A stretch of DNA of 64,000 nt from Rhynochetos jubatus. Taxonomy: Eukaryota > Chordata > Aves > Eurypygiformes > Rhynochetidae. Positions 33,801 through 47,100 of the stretch are shown here, piece by piece. Every line of letters begins with the position of its first letter. Position 1 is the first letter of the stretch. The stretch lies in contig CM050648.1 of NCBI GenBank assembly GCA_027574665.1, positions 38,658,700-38,722,699 on the forward strand, read 5' to 3'. A program made the position numbers and the translations under genes. Below the pieces are notes generated by a model. That model had not been told where the DNA came from, searched no databases, and saw only the letters and a program-made list of their open reading frames with translations.

Positions 33801-36800
33801 CAGTGTGCAAGGAAGTGTTCATCAAGAAGATGAATGTGGCAGCACAGGGCAGAGCAGGGCTGAGAGGGACATGGGTTTGCAGAAAGGGAAATCTGTCCTT
33901 CCCCTGTCACAGCTGCTGCAGTGTCTGGTGTGAGGATTCCAGTGCAGGAGGAACAGAGGTTGGTACATTTTTATGGCAGGATGTTTCCTCCCTCCTGTGG
34001 TGTCTGTGTGGAAAACCTCAATAGAACTATGACACAGGTTGGGGCATGTCTTGGAAGTAAAGGCAAAGAGCTACAGATTCCAGTCTGCAGCTTTTCATAG
34101 CATGGTTCCCTTTTCTCTACAGTTAATCTCCTTTGTCTACTGGAAAGCAGACGCTAGATACCACATCAGATGTACTCCTCTCTTGTTTTGGCACTTCCTG
34201 ACAATATTTTACTCTGAGATTTTTGCTGCTTTCTGAGATGTGCTGTCCAGTAGGATGAGATTTTTCCTTTGGATGCACAAGAAAGACTGAGTTAATCCAA
34301 AGAGTGAGAGTTGCTTTGCTCCACTACTCACAGTGAGTGATCTGATATCTCAAGAAAGGAGATTTCCACTAGGTGTTTTTGACATCTGCACAGGAATCCA
34401 CAGGATATTTTGGAACTGGTCACTCAAAATTCCAAACTGCAGCCAAACTGGCAGTGGTCCCTGGTAACAGAGAGAGCAATAACAACCAAACACTGTAGGA
34501 AAAGGTGGACTGGTACTGCACCTGTAGGTAGGCCCTGATTGGTTGATGTAGCCATACCTGAAGGTTTTGGATACGCTCCTTCGGTTGCATCTTTTCTAAG
34601 AACAGTAAGTGCTGAGAAAATTTTAATGACATGGGTTCTTATAGATGTAGCTTTGTGAGGAATGGAAGTAATTACAAAAATCCCTTTGCAACACAGTTTA
34701 TAAGGTTTAAAGAGGTGAAGAAAAGCCCTGGTAGCCTTGTTCTATCAGATCTAATGTTAAACTTCTCGAAGTTCTGTACCTTTTTACATTTTCAGTGCTC
34801 ATTCAGGCTTTGGGTATATGCCAACAGTTAGTTCTGGAAGGAGAAGATATCTGGCCAGTCCCACAAAGTACTGTGATGATATTCTCCTAGGGAGCCATCC
34901 TTATGCTCCCCTTTCTCTGAACTGCTTTCTTAGCCTTGAGGCAAGATCTAGTCCCATCTGTCCTCCCTGATGCACGTATCTACTTCTTCAACCATGCCTT
35001 GGAATTGCTCCTTCTCCCTTCCGTAAGAAAATCCGTGTTTACGGTCCTATGGAGACAGCTTGCCATTTTTGTTTGGCATTTGCCTTTTTATTTTTCAGAA
35101 ATATTTATGGAATACTCCTGTGTGTTATGGCCAAGTCTGATTTTACATGAACCTAAGCCTTATTACCATCTCATATTTTAAACGACAATATGTAGCATTG
35201 TCATTGTACTGACCACAATACCCAAGTGGTATTGGATAAACCTAAGTAAGTGTAGGCACAAACAGTGCCTAAATGTGATGAACCGTAACAGGAAGGTCTT
35301 AAAAAACAGTATATCACCATCCAGCATTGTGCTATTTTCTTAAGAATGAATGTTTTTGCATGCTATTAACCTTCAATACACAAGTCATCCTTTCTATGGG
35401 TTACAGGCAAGTGAGACTAGCCCACAAGAGTGATGAGGCATTGTTGCTCTGTAATACAGATAATGTTTGTGCTTAAACAGTTCTTAGAAATATATATTCA
35501 GTGCTTAGAAATAAGCTCATTCTAATATTAGTACCTGAAATTATGGCTGCATACAATGTCTTCCATCTATTAAAATGCCTTTGAGGAGGTTGCCACCACT
35601 CCACATGACAATGCAGGAAAAAAATGGCTACTTAATTTCAGGAAATGTTTAAAAAGGCAATCAGAAATAATAAAAAAATCACTATTTATTTTGGTAATGC
35701 TGTATGATATAAAAGTTAGAAATATTAGCTATTTTCATGGAGTATTTCAGGAAGTTACAGCTCAGTTGTTTATTCTTGGGTGGAAATAAGTATCAAACAT
35801 TAATTTAACAATAATAGTCCTTCAGAAAGAAAATTAAATAATTGTTATTTAATGGCATACTGAAACATTAGAATCTTCTTACTCACTGTTTACCTAGAAG
35901 TATTCTCCATTTCAGCTCTTGTCACAAATAAATGTGAACAAGTTACCATTTGTCCGTTTGTTTAGAGAGAAGGAAATATATTTAAAAAATAAATTATCTG
36001 TCTTTATTTGGACCAAACATGAGACAACAGAATTTGGAAGGCTTGGGAATGAAATTAAAACAAATCATTTAAATAGCTTAATTGACTGAAAGTGTGAATA
36101 ACAGATTGTAAGTATTTTCATATATTCAGCAAGTGTGCCATAAGTGGAATTTATAATTCAGTAGAGGGAGGTTTCCAAAATCCTACAGAACTTGTTATTT
36201 TCATTCCTGCTCTGCAAAAAATAAAAAAAAGAAACTAAGTACATGGCTAACTATACATCTATGTAGTGTGTTCTCATGTCTTTGGGGGACATAATATTTG
36301 TATGTTTATATACTTGCCCAGAATGGAGCCTTCGAATGACCATCTATGTATCCAAGGCTGTCTTTATGTGTCTGCAGCTGCTGTCATACACATGTCAGAC
36401 ACAGCTAGGACCGAACTCAGCATGTCTGTCTTCCATCACTGACTCTCTCCTGTTTGACTTGTGGGTTTGCAGAGAGGGATTTGGCCCCTGGACAAAATGC
36501 TGATTTGGCAATAACAGCCCAGCCCTACTCCCAGGGCAAATCTCCCTTTTACTTCCCGTTGGAGGCAGGGCCAAGCACTACATTTTCACCTCTGACTGCT
36601 GGTGGTGAAGTCATGCATAATGTCAGTAGGGGTTTTAGCTCAGATTCAAAGGTTAAATGGAAGGTCTATCCTTGCTTAAACCACAAAAGAAAATTGTTAG
36701 TCCTTGTTGAGTACTTAAGAAAGAATGGCTTGTCATAAACACTCAAATCTCTTTAGCCACAAAATTCCTAGGATGGCCATGAAAGGCTGTGATGCAATGA

Positions 36801-36829
36801 AATAGTGGTGGCAAGTGACTGGTAAATAA
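33801..36829. other. Noncoding stretch
   Basis: 33800-34640 is somewhat GC-richer, then AT-rich. Frames of up to 94 codons (33752-34024, 36454-36738, plus) lack domains; the first begins inside the CR1 element. No RNA gene. Confidence 0.55.
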
Positions 36830-36895
36830 AGCAACCACTTTTATAGTGCTTTCTCACAGCTTCTGCCAACATTATGTGTTTGAATCATTAAATAT
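36830..36895 (+). repeat. Possible ancient MIR/L3-type fragment
   Basis: 'caaccacttttatagtgctt', 'tctcacagcttctgccaaca' and 'ttatg..tgaatcattaaat' resemble the 'cacttatatagcgctttt', 'aaagcgctttacaaacatta' and 'attaat' order also seen at 418. Weak. Confidence 0.3.
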
Positions 36896-39039
36896 CTTCC
36901 ATATTTCTTCAAACTCCATTGTTCTGTACATTTCCCCTCAGCCTTCTGAGCTGTACTATTGGCTATAGATTTCATTTTATGCCGATGAAATGTCTCTGCT
37001 ATTGTTGTTCTTCTGATCATGAAAAACAGTATTTTTGAAATTATATTATTCAGATGCCTTTATTCATTTTTTTCATAAAAAGTTCTCCATAGAGAATTTT
37101 TAGATCTTTAATATATCCATAGATCTTATATAGATATTATTGTATGATATTTCCCATTAAGTGAAGGTACCTGATTCTTTATCAGACAGAGGTCTCATGT
37201 TGATTAAATAAAATAATTAACAGCTTTAAAAAATAAAAAATCTTTCATACAGAAATAATGCAGCAGAAAAAAATATAATTAGCAATGCAAATTATAATGA
37301 ATTACAAATTGCAGAAGTCTGTTAAGTTGAAGAAAGATGTGGATACAATATTAACAAGATAAAGAAAACCGACAATTGTTTTGTGATAGGACTGTTTGTG
37401 TTTATATGCGTGAGGCAGAGGGAAAGTGAGCCCTATACTTAAGTGAAAATACTAAGTCAAATCAATCCAATTCTTTGTAAAGCAGGGAAATCACAGCTTC
37501 ATGTCACAAGTGCTAACATGATATGCCATTCCAGCACTGTAGGCCTAGAAAGATATACTTTTTACTCTTGCCAATCTGAATCTTGATATATTGGAACATC
37601 ATTACCTAATTTCTTTTATCAGAGCGCTCCACTAAAGTTAAATTTAACGTCTCGTTTATTGGAAACTTAGCTTGTAAAATCTGTCATTTTCATGTTTTTA
37701 AGGAAGCATGGAAACACACATTTCTTAGCCTCTGTACTGTTTCAGCAGTTCACATTTTCATTTAAAAGTTCAAATTGGAAAGAATTTAAATGTTATGCCT
37801 GAGTATCATCAATAAAAATACTTCTTCAAGCCATGGTCATGCAAAGACTAAATCTATCAACAAGAGAGATGACAGTAAGAGGAACCATTAAATGTATTAT
37901 AAGTTACTCTTTTTTTCTTCCAACCCCATGTAAAGTTTACTTTTGAAGTGTGCTCTCTACTTTGGGTTTAAAGGATGCTTGCCTGATACTAGCTGTGCTT
38001 TCAGAAAATGCTTATTAATATTCATTAACAAAATGTAAAGGAAAAACTTCTTGAGACAAATGCTGCCCTTGGAAGAAAGAAAATATTAAATCAACACTTA
38101 CAGCAGATTTCTGCACACTGCAAGGGCATGGACTCACCTACTAAATTATGCCTTGGTGGTTTTTCACAAACTCCTGTTGTTTGGAGATCAAGCTTGGTAT
38201 GATGTGTGCATGGATTTCACATATTTTTTTCTTTATGTGTACATGGTCACTATTCTTCCCTTTTCTTACAAGCTATGTTTTCTGAATGCTAGGTGCCCCA
38301 GATTAGGATGGGAAGACAGAATTGATCCTTGCTCTTCTTTTCTGTGGAGACTAGGAGCACTGTTACCTAAAATGTTTTGATGTTTGTCTCCTACCCTACA
38401 GGTCCAGAGAGAGATATGAGGTGTTCTGCAGTGAGTTGACCTGAGCAGTGTTTACCAAGAATACCAAACACCGCGAATGGTGGTTGAAACACCAGTCAAG
38501 GTCCCTACGCATAGCAGTGACTGGTCCTTATGAAGAAGACCAAGGGATCTGCAGAGTATCCAAAGTAAAGCAGTTTTTGCCAGTTCTGTTTTGACAGCAT
38601 CCCATCACTTCTCTCAGAATTAACATCACTGAGCTTGTCACTCATGTGGGATGCTGGTAAACCCAGTATCACAAATAACCCTGCTCCCACCAACCCTGGA
38701 GTCCCCAATGTTTGTCACAAGGATTACTGGGTAGTACTGTAGCAAAGAGATATGAATATTTCACCTCCGTTTTAATCACTGCTTCAAACAGCAGTTAAAA
38801 GTCCAGTTTTTCGTTGCAGCTCAAATGCTGGAGACTTCCTTCCTTCCTGGACAGATGCTGTGGTGGCTTCCAGCTACAGGCAAACACTAGCTATTACCAG
38901 GTGATGCTTTCAGATTTTCCCTATCGTGCCAGAAGAGATGGAAGCTGCATCTGTGCTGGCAGGCTAGGACCCTATCTACACAGGATATATGTATTCTGAC
39001 TGATTTTGTGAATTCTGTATTTCTCTGTCATATATTTTC
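36896..39039. other. AT-rich noncoding stretch
   Basis: No recognised repeat or gene. Frames of 61 to 75 codons at 38153-38999 lack domains. Confidence 0.6.
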
Positions 39040-39112
39040 TAGCAAAGCCTGCTAACATACCTCCTAGTCTGGCCTAGCAAACACTGGTGACATACCTCCT
39101 AATCTTGCCTAG
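39040..39112 (+). repeat. Tandem duplication, 35-bp unit, two copies
   Basis: Copy 1 is 39040-39074 and copy 2 is 39075-39109, both starting TAGCAAA and containing 'acatacctccta'. A third unit starts with TAG. The copies are roughly 80% identical by eye, so the duplication is not recent. Confidence 0.8.
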
Positions 39113-39856
39113 AAGCAGCTGCATGTCAGTATAAGACAGGTTTGTAATTTTGGATGAAATGAAGGGTTGGTGACTGGGAGTACTTGTTTGTTTCTTCCAA
39201 CTGTGACTTTTGGTCTATTAATGTTATTATAAACTACATAAGTCTCGCTTACATATGTACTTGGACCACCATGGTTGCAGCAATGCTTCATCTAAAAGAT
39301 CATTAATGCTGTGACTGAGTCCAGCAGAACAATGAGTGCATTGCTATAGAGGGGCCAAGACAAAAGTAACTACTTCTTGGTTATTAATGTAGGTTAAACC
39401 AACGGAAAATCTCTGGCAGAAAAGTGGCAAAGACAAATTAATTGGTCCCTGTTGCTGTAAACAGACAAGCTGCCAAGAGAGGGGAAGCTTTTGGGTCCTC
39501 TTCTGGGTGAGGCTGCGGGAGTGAAGCAGACCTGGCCAGAGCCCAGCCCTGGGTGGAAGGAGAGAGATGCAGAAAGAAGCTGGGATCAATGAAAAGTCCG
39601 GACAAACTCAGCAGGGTCTCCCTGTGGTAACAAGAGGGATTTCTGCAGAGTTTGCTGTTGTTAAGTACACCCATCCCCAAAAGGCAGCATAGGGATCCTG
39701 CCTGGTTGTGAGCACGGAGAATTTAGCCGAACAAATGTAAGGTGTGCTGTAATATTTGCTCTCATGTCCAGAACACAGGCCTTGGCCTCTTTCATTTATT
39801 AGTAGCTTTCCAGACTCTATGTGACCCAACCATTTGTTCCTGGAAGCCCAGCTTTC
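39113..39856. other. Noncoding, nothing recognised
   Basis: A few minus frames of 80 to 102 codons overlap each other in different phases around 39344-39916; the longest includes a poly-Lys from the T-run. None is supported as coding. Confidence 0.6.
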
Positions 39857-39881
39857 TTTTTTTTTTTTTTTCTTTTTTTTT
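39857..39881 (+). repeat. Poly-T tract
   Basis: Twenty-five bases of T interrupted once by C. Confidence 0.85.
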
Positions 39882-40020
39882 AAATCTCTAAAATGATGTC
39901 CCAGAGCATAACCCACACATTATTGTTCCTGAGATTCGTCCAGTCTGAAACAGCAGCTCTGAACTTTTAATTTTCCCATTCTGAAATCCAGCCATGGTAT
40001 AAGATGGCTGATTTTAGTAA

Positions 40021-40050
40021 CATATATATATATATATATACACATACATA

Positions 40051-40096
<46 letters not shown>
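40021..40096. repeat. (TA)n array with CA interruptions
   Basis: About 76 bases of alternating T and A interrupted near 40041-40047 and 40069 by CA/AC units. It is self-complementary and likely length-polymorphic. Confidence 0.92.
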
Positions 40097-40100
<4 letters not shown>

Positions 40101-42492
40101 AGAAGGTCCTGAATTCCTTCTGTTATTTCTTTTCACAGAAATGCACTGAGAAGTAGAATCCTTTACTTATTAGGTTTATCATCAGGAAATACCCCCAAAT
40201 ATTTACCAGAAAGCTGTAATATCCAAGGACCTTGAAGAATTTAGCTTTGACTTGGTTGAAATACACAAAGCTGCATTTATTGTTCAAAAATGTGTAAAGG
40301 TGACTTGTACATATAAATGTTACGCAGGAAAAGATGTCTGGGAACTTCCAAGCCACAAAAGTGAAGCTAGGGGTATAAGGCACATCTGTGCTTGAAAGGG
40401 GTTCTCTACAACACAGAAAAATTGATAATATGAGATTTCATTTGGAAGCACGAAACTTCTATTGTTTGTACTCTTGTGCATGGCAAGCTGTTTTGAAAAG
40501 TCAAATACATATGTAAAAACACATGATTATAACCTCAACAAACAGAAGTGCTAATTTCATATTGCAAGGGGAACCCTGTGAGAGCTGTCAACATTCGTAG
40601 TGTCACCCTGGGTATCACTAAACAGCTGCAAGCTCCATGCAAATCCTCTCTCAAAACCTAGCTTTCTGGGGGTTTGTCTTTTGTGCACCCCAACAAATTC
40701 TAAACTTGTCTGAGGAGTGGGAATCTCTATCAGAAGAATTTTTTCTCTGTTTCTAGGTCCTCAGATCAGGTGAAAGCAGGAACTCAGGGTTTCACAGGTC
40801 ACCAGAGTTTTGTACTCAGTGTATCTTGCAGATCCCATTTTCTGTATGGAAATTTGATTAAAAAGGTAATCCCTTCAGAACATAAGGCAGTAATAGAACA
40901 ATAAATGGCTGTTTGTTTATGGGCAGCCATGCTCAGTGGAAGACAGAACAAGGAAGGGAGCTAGGAGGAATTCCTCCCATGCTTAAGTGATTCCGTATTC
41001 CTGATATATTGTGCATGATGCAGGTGGGAGAGAAGGAGTGAACCTCAAGGGATTTATTTATCCTTCAGAATTTAGTGTAATTCCCTTTAGCATCAGTGGA
41101 GCCTGTCTTTGCAGAGGAGAGTTGACTTCATTTGTAATTAAAAGGTCTGGTTTATTACTAAAATATAAGGGTGGACTGGAAAATAACAAATGTTCCCCAA
41201 TTATAAGAGGAATACATCTAGATATGTGCAATGCATTGTTTGAAGGCTTGCCCGTGCCTTGAATAAAGACTTGCTCCTATACATATGGATATGGTATGTG
41301 TTGAAGATGAAATAAAACATAGAGGATCCTGTCAGGATCCTGTTATACTGATAGAAGGGATGTCCCTATCATATATTCATTCATTCTTCCCTTCATCCAT
41401 TCACTTATTTCTAACAATGGCTGTTTCTGACAATTTTGTTAGCTGTTGGACTTCCAGGCAGACAGAGCTGTGGGATGAATGTTCTATTAGTCTCTTATTT
41501 TCCAGTCATTGAGGTAGATCACTGACAGGATAAAAACATTTCCCAGGAGTTTAGTTTTCCAACTTATTTTTTCTTAATTCCTTTAACCAGTGCTGTAAGA
41601 ATGTCAGCTACAAACCTGATAGGCTGGAGAGGAACCTATTGTATGAAAAAACTGTATTTGCACGTCTTAAGTGGTGCTTGACATCATGGTAAGAACAGTT
41701 TGTCTTTGACTTCTGCTATGAGAACTGGTCCTTGTTATATGAGTGACTATACAAACAGACTAACATGGTTTTGTAAAGCAGCAAGAAGGTGCTTCCCCCT
41801 TCCCCCCAGATTGCTAGCCCGCTCCTAGATTGCTGTCTGCTTTTAAATTATCCATTTAATAGAAGACTGTTAGCAACAAACCTTGACAGTGTATTAAGCA
41901 TTCACAACTGCCTAGATTTACAGTTTAAATGAAGTGACTGCGTCACTCACAAAAAGCCCCTTAGTTCAGAGAAGCAGGTTTTCACTAGCTTTCATAAAAC
42001 ACGATGCTGTTAATGAAATGCCTTCAGTCTGCAATGTAGTTGTTCAGGCAGAATAGTAACACAGAAGCAGTTCTTTAAATTTATTTTCTAGATGGATGGA
42101 TGATTTCTCTGTAAAAGACAGCATTGAAATGGTCACCATATAAGAAAATAGAGAAGAAGCAAAACACAGCCTCCCTTTCTGAAGGATTATCTGCCCAGGT
42201 CAAAATACAAACAATGCAAAAGTGCGAGGGCTTTGTTATGCATGAGGCCTATTGGCCATTTCAGAGCAGTCCTCTGTGTCACCCAAGCGAGTTGATGACA
42301 GATGGTGAGACTGTCCTTGCGAATTTTTCACCTTAACGTGACAGGCTATATGGAAACGTCCTGTGATCACTGGGGATTCTCCAAATGTCCCTTGGTAATC
42401 AACACAAATGGGAATAATTTTTAATTTTGAAGCCTGAAGCAGTTTTAAAGTTTTGTCTTTATGTAGAATGTCTTTATACTATTTTGCAAAAA
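40097..42492. other. Noncoding stretch
   Basis: AT-rich. A 10-base direct duplication (aggatcctgt, spaced by one C) lies near 41322-41342. Frames of 70 to 86 codons lack domains. No RNA gene. Confidence 0.6.
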
Positions 42493-42562
42493 CTCTAAAC
42501 AATGTATAAATGCAATGGATTTCACATTGCATTTATACTAATTAACCTTTAGTTGTTTAGAG
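42493..42562. other. Nested inverted repeat / strong hairpin, 70 bp
   Basis: Outer arms CTCTAAACAA (42493-42502) and TTGTTTAGAG (42553-42562) are perfect complements. Inner arms GTATAAATGCAATG (42504-42517) and CATTGCATTTATAC (42525-42538) are perfect complements around a 7-base loop. One side has a single unpaired T and the other a 14-base bulge. Size is near that of a miRNA precursor, but the bulge is large; a palindromic-element remnant is equally possible. No poly-A or TSD is evident. Confidence 0.85.
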
Positions 42563-42951
42563 AAGAAAGACAGTTTATAAGATAATTCCACAATGGAAGT
42601 AAAACTCTTAAAACCATCAAGAAAAGAAAGCAATTAATCAAAAGGAAACCTGAAACACTTTGCAATCTGCATTCAGGAAATGTATTCTTGTCCCCCTTGG
42701 CACCTCAACAAATTTTGATCAAGCATTTGTATATTCAGTGAGCTGTATTCAAAAGGTAGAATTCTTCAATTCTACACTATGTTTCTTTTCAAAAGGAAAA
42801 CATCTGTGAATCCAGAGCCAAATGCTGCTCTGCTGATCTTATGCCTGACAACATCAGTAGTAGACATACAAGATTCAGTCCTTTACCAACATTACTGCTG
42901 CCCAGGGCCAGAGCCACCATACGTCCCAGGATGAAGCAGGGGAGGAAAAAA
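42563..42951. other. Noncoding, nothing recognised
   Basis: AT-rich turning GC-richer toward 42800. A 66-codon minus frame at 42789-42989 overlaps the tandem repeat and has no domain. Confidence 0.6.
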
Positions 42952-42999
42952 CCACAGGCAACCTGTCCACCCACAGGCAACCTGTCCACCCACAGGCAA
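42952..42999 (+). repeat. Tandem repeat, 19-bp unit, 2.5 copies
   Basis: Unit ccacaggcaacctgtccac at 42952-42970 and 42971-42989, with ten further matching bases to 42999. The copies are identical, so the expansion is recent or homogenised. Confidence 0.95.
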
Positions 43000-44121
43000 A
43001 ACGCCTAGATCTCCATCCAGATGCTGTTTTGGTGATATCAGCTGTGTTCGTCTTCTGCTCTCAGCCTGTGTCCTTAGAAAACCAACAATTTTGAAAAGTC
43101 CAAGTGTTTGGTGGCAGCTGTGGTGGGACCCTGGGTAGGGCTGAGTACCACCGTCTCACAGACAACTGTGGTGGGGATAAAGAGTATCCAGTCACTGTGG
43201 TAAACTGGACCAAGGAGGATGAAAGTTTGGGCCATGGTAAGGGCTGAGCTAAGTGGAGAGTTGCTGGGTACCATCATCTCCAGCCCAAGAGTGTGCTTGT
43301 CCTACAGCAGCAGTGGCTGTCACAGGCTCTGATGGCACAAGGCTTTTCTGTCCTGGTTGTTGGAATAAGCATTGAGACACAATGCTGGTAAAGGTCAGAG
43401 TACAGGGATATGAGATTTTATGCCCTGCCTTGACCTCAGGCTTGGACCCCAACTTTCAGGGACTGAGGCTGTGTTTTGTTTATTTTTCCTTGTGGCTGCT
43501 TCAGGTAGCCACTGGTTATGTTTGAAAAAAGACATTGAAGATTTTTGTGCACAAAGCTTCTATTTTTAAGTGGAAGGTGACATAATGATTGTATTGTGTG
43601 ATTCTGGCTTAAATTTTAGGGTCTGCATCATACTCTGAGATCAGGTTTTCATTTTGCTTTACTTTATACTTTATAGTTAAGCTACCCTGATTATTGATTG
43701 AAAGGTGGTTTAAGAAAAGGCTAGAGATCATGAGCTGAGAAGTTTTGGTGCCTTGTTGATGACCAAACTGAACCAATCTCCTATATTCCAGTCATTCTTC
43801 CCAATTTTGAGAGGTGCAGTATATTCAGACTTTGAATTGAATGAGAGTTTTCACTTCTTTTGTCAACTGGGCCATTTCAGTTTTGGGTGTCCAACTCCTT
43901 TATGAGGTACCCAGTTTTGACAGCTTTAGCCTCTAAAATGGATTGGCTAACTCTCTCAAGCCATATACCTACGTAAAGATAAATATAGATTTCTAGTCTA
44001 CAGACGCAGATGGTTTAGATTCAGTAGAAAATCAATTCTGGGAATTTCAGGACACATTTTATCAGGTTTTATATACAGAATTGATGTCTGTTCAGAAATA
44101 CAATAGGTGAAGGAATGATGC

Positions 44122-44122
<1 letters not shown>
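43000..44122. other. Noncoding, nothing recognised
   Basis: 43000-43460 is GC-richer with overlapping 67-codon minus frames and no domain; 43460 onward is AT-rich. Confidence 0.55.

Positions 44123-44170
<48 letters not shown>
44123..44170 (+). repeat. (TATC)12 microsatellite
   Basis: Twelve perfect TATC units, 48 bases. Long and pure enough to be polymorphic. Confidence 0.97.
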
Positions 44171-47100
44171 ATCTATTATTTATTTTGGGGAGGAGAAAAA
44201 AGGTTAGTTTTGACATTTTTTCCAGCCTAGATTTTAATGAGAAAAAGTTTGCTGTTATTTCTTCATTGTCAGCATCAGATACTGTAATTTGCTCATGTAA
44301 TACATTGTGGCTCAAAGGTATATTGCCAACCAACAGAGCGATTTCATAACAAAAGAATCAATAGCTCATTATTTTTGGACTTAGAATAGTTTGCATGTTG
44401 CTTTAGAGATTTCATGACATTTAGGAGATTATTTGCAAATTAAAGCAATCTTTGGATCAATCCATTAAATTGTCAGTTAATCTTCTTAAATTACACTTTG
44501 TTTTAAAGCTTCATGTAAAAAGAATATTAATTTTCATTTTTTTTTCTCCCACAAAATGCGGGGTAGAAGTTTGAGCTGGTTATCTAACTGGATGATGATA
44601 TTAGCTTCTGAGTAGTGGTTCTATTTCATCTCTCTATAAAGTAGCAACAGAAAAACAGTGGTAGGTATTAAACACTCATGTTCTAACGTTGTTAGTCTGA
44701 CAATTCAAATACTTGATCTTCCAAGTGGAACCCCCTTGAATCATCTTGCTGTAAGTTCTGTTACACAAGAAACGGGCTTGAATTAACTTCCTCCCCCGAA
44801 TTCTGTTTCAGGAGGCATACAATGCAGAAAAACAAGTTAAATAATCACTGAGAGAAGGAATGTGACTTTTGAGTTAAATTATACCAATGCAGTTTTTTTT
44901 AACATTCGTTTAGTTATTTCTGAACTAGTAAATATTCACCTACACAAAGGCCATCTTGTCCAGCCTATCCTTACTCCTCCCACTGTGGGCTGACTGGACT
45001 GAAGGCTGGGGATCGAAATTTATGATAGACCTCCAGTTAAGCAGTGATTAAAGCTCCTTTGTGTACAAACAGATCACTTCACTTGCGCCAACCACCCCTA
45101 AAGCCACTTTTCCATGGTGAGGCCACCTCTTTTTTCCTGGCATACGCTGACAGCTATGCTCTCAGGATGCGTGCCTCCAGGGCAGACACATATCCTTAGG
45201 GAGAGGTACAGCAGCCACAGAGCTGCCTCTGCTTTTTTTGGTTGCTGTATCACCCCTTAACTTGTCAGCAAAGGAGTTGCTCTGCAGCCTTGGTCCTCTC
45301 CCTCGCTGCCCTCCTCCCCTGACTTCCTTCTCTGCATCCCTGCCCCAACAGTTTGCTGTAGCTCCCCCTGTGATGCCCAGGGACCTTCCCCAGCCCTCCT
45401 GGCATCAGGGTTCCTGACTTCAGCCCTCTGCCCTTGCACAGGGAGGATTGCTCCTGATGAGGTTACTTGGTTTATCAGTCTGCAGATTTTGTGGCAGTCT
45501 ATAAACCAGGGAAATTCAGACAGCTACATTTGCTCATATTTCTGTTGTTCCAGCATCTCTGAGCAATAGCTGGGGAAACACACTAAAGAACAAGCACTGG
45601 AAGGATTTTTAGCTCAGATTTCTCTCTTGTTTTACACATCCATCACTATGAGTTTCACTGGCCTGAATTCCATTAAAAGCAAACTTAGAACTAATAAGTG
45701 AACTTTTTTTCTTGCAGAAATCAGAGCATGCCTATGGCAATACTCCTGCTGTGGGGGTTTCTGCCTGATCGAGCTGGAAAACAGAGAGAGCACCCTGGTT
45801 AGACTAACTGCAACTAACTGGCATCACCTGACTAGAAATTACAGAGTGCTTTTAGCCTGTACAGGATTCATCCATTGAGTGAAAAATAATGGCCTGAGTG
45901 TGTCAATAAGTAATGACAAATAACAAATACCTCAGAAACTATCCCGGTAATGCTTGGATACTTTTTGAGCAGAACTACATTTGCTTGGTATCTTTACTAG
46001 ACTCTCATGCCTCGGCTCCACATGCTTTGCCATTCATTTATATACCAGTTTTACTCCAAATGGTTATCTAATCATGTGACGCCAGAGACAAAATCACAGC
46101 TATGTGGATGTTCATGGCAAAACATTGGCAATTGGAATACATCTTTCTTGACCAACATGCTCAAGCTGTTTGAGCCCTCAGAAAGTTTTTCATGCACTTC
46201 AGTTTTGAAACTTGCCGTATTTTCTATCAGTATGTTAAAGCTCGTTTTCTTCAAGTACTGAAACTGCTCAAATGCAGTTATGTCCTAGATAACTTCTGAC
46301 CACCTATGTTAGAAATGCAAATTAGATATAGTTCACAAGAATGCTTAGTCCCACAAAGGCACTATAAATACAGTCTTCTCCCTCTTGATACTGCCCTAAT
46401 GCAAATAATTATGACATACAATAACCCAAGCAAGACTTCTAGACAAAAACTAACATTTTGTCCTCCAAAGTCTGAGTGACTTTAAAAGACATCATTGTGC
46501 TACTCTTTGAATGTAACTTACTGAGTCAGTGTGCTGGGGTCTGTGTTTATTCTGTGTTTATCCCACTGCATTTCCAGTATTTAAAACTGTCACATTCTTT
46601 TAAGAAGAGATTTGTTTGAAATAATTTCTAATGTATTCAGGGTTGAAAACATCTTTAAATGGGTTGGTTATAGGAACACAATGGAATACAAATATATGAC
46701 TTCTGCTGTTAATGTTATTTATTATTTGCAGTATGGTGGCACCAATAATTCACTAATATACTAGAAGGTGTATAAACACAGAAATGAAGCATCCCAAAGA
46801 ATCTGTAACTCTCTCATTTCTCCCTTACTGATCCCAGTATGACTTGCTGGAACGAGAGTTTGCTAAATGGAATCAATACCTGAAATGTTGCTTTTCCTAA
46901 ATTAAAGGCCTGCAGCTTTTCTGGAGGTATTAAATATCTTATTTTCTCTATTTTAACTATGAATATGTTAATTTTTAAGGAGGGCTCTCAAAATTAGATA
47001 CTTGAAGCATGAGACTTGGATGTCTTGAATATTAATACAGAGGGACTAATCTATGATCATGACCTCTGTGCAGCTTCTCCCTTATGTGACAGTCACGAAT

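Noticed and set aside
38395..38540. Candidate LTR or repeat around 'ccaaacaccgcgaatggtgg'
   Set aside because: I could not match it to any repeat consensus I know, and no terminal motifs were seen.
44123..44170. CRISPR-like array
   Set aside because: Contiguous tetranucleotide repeats with no spacers; a microsatellite.
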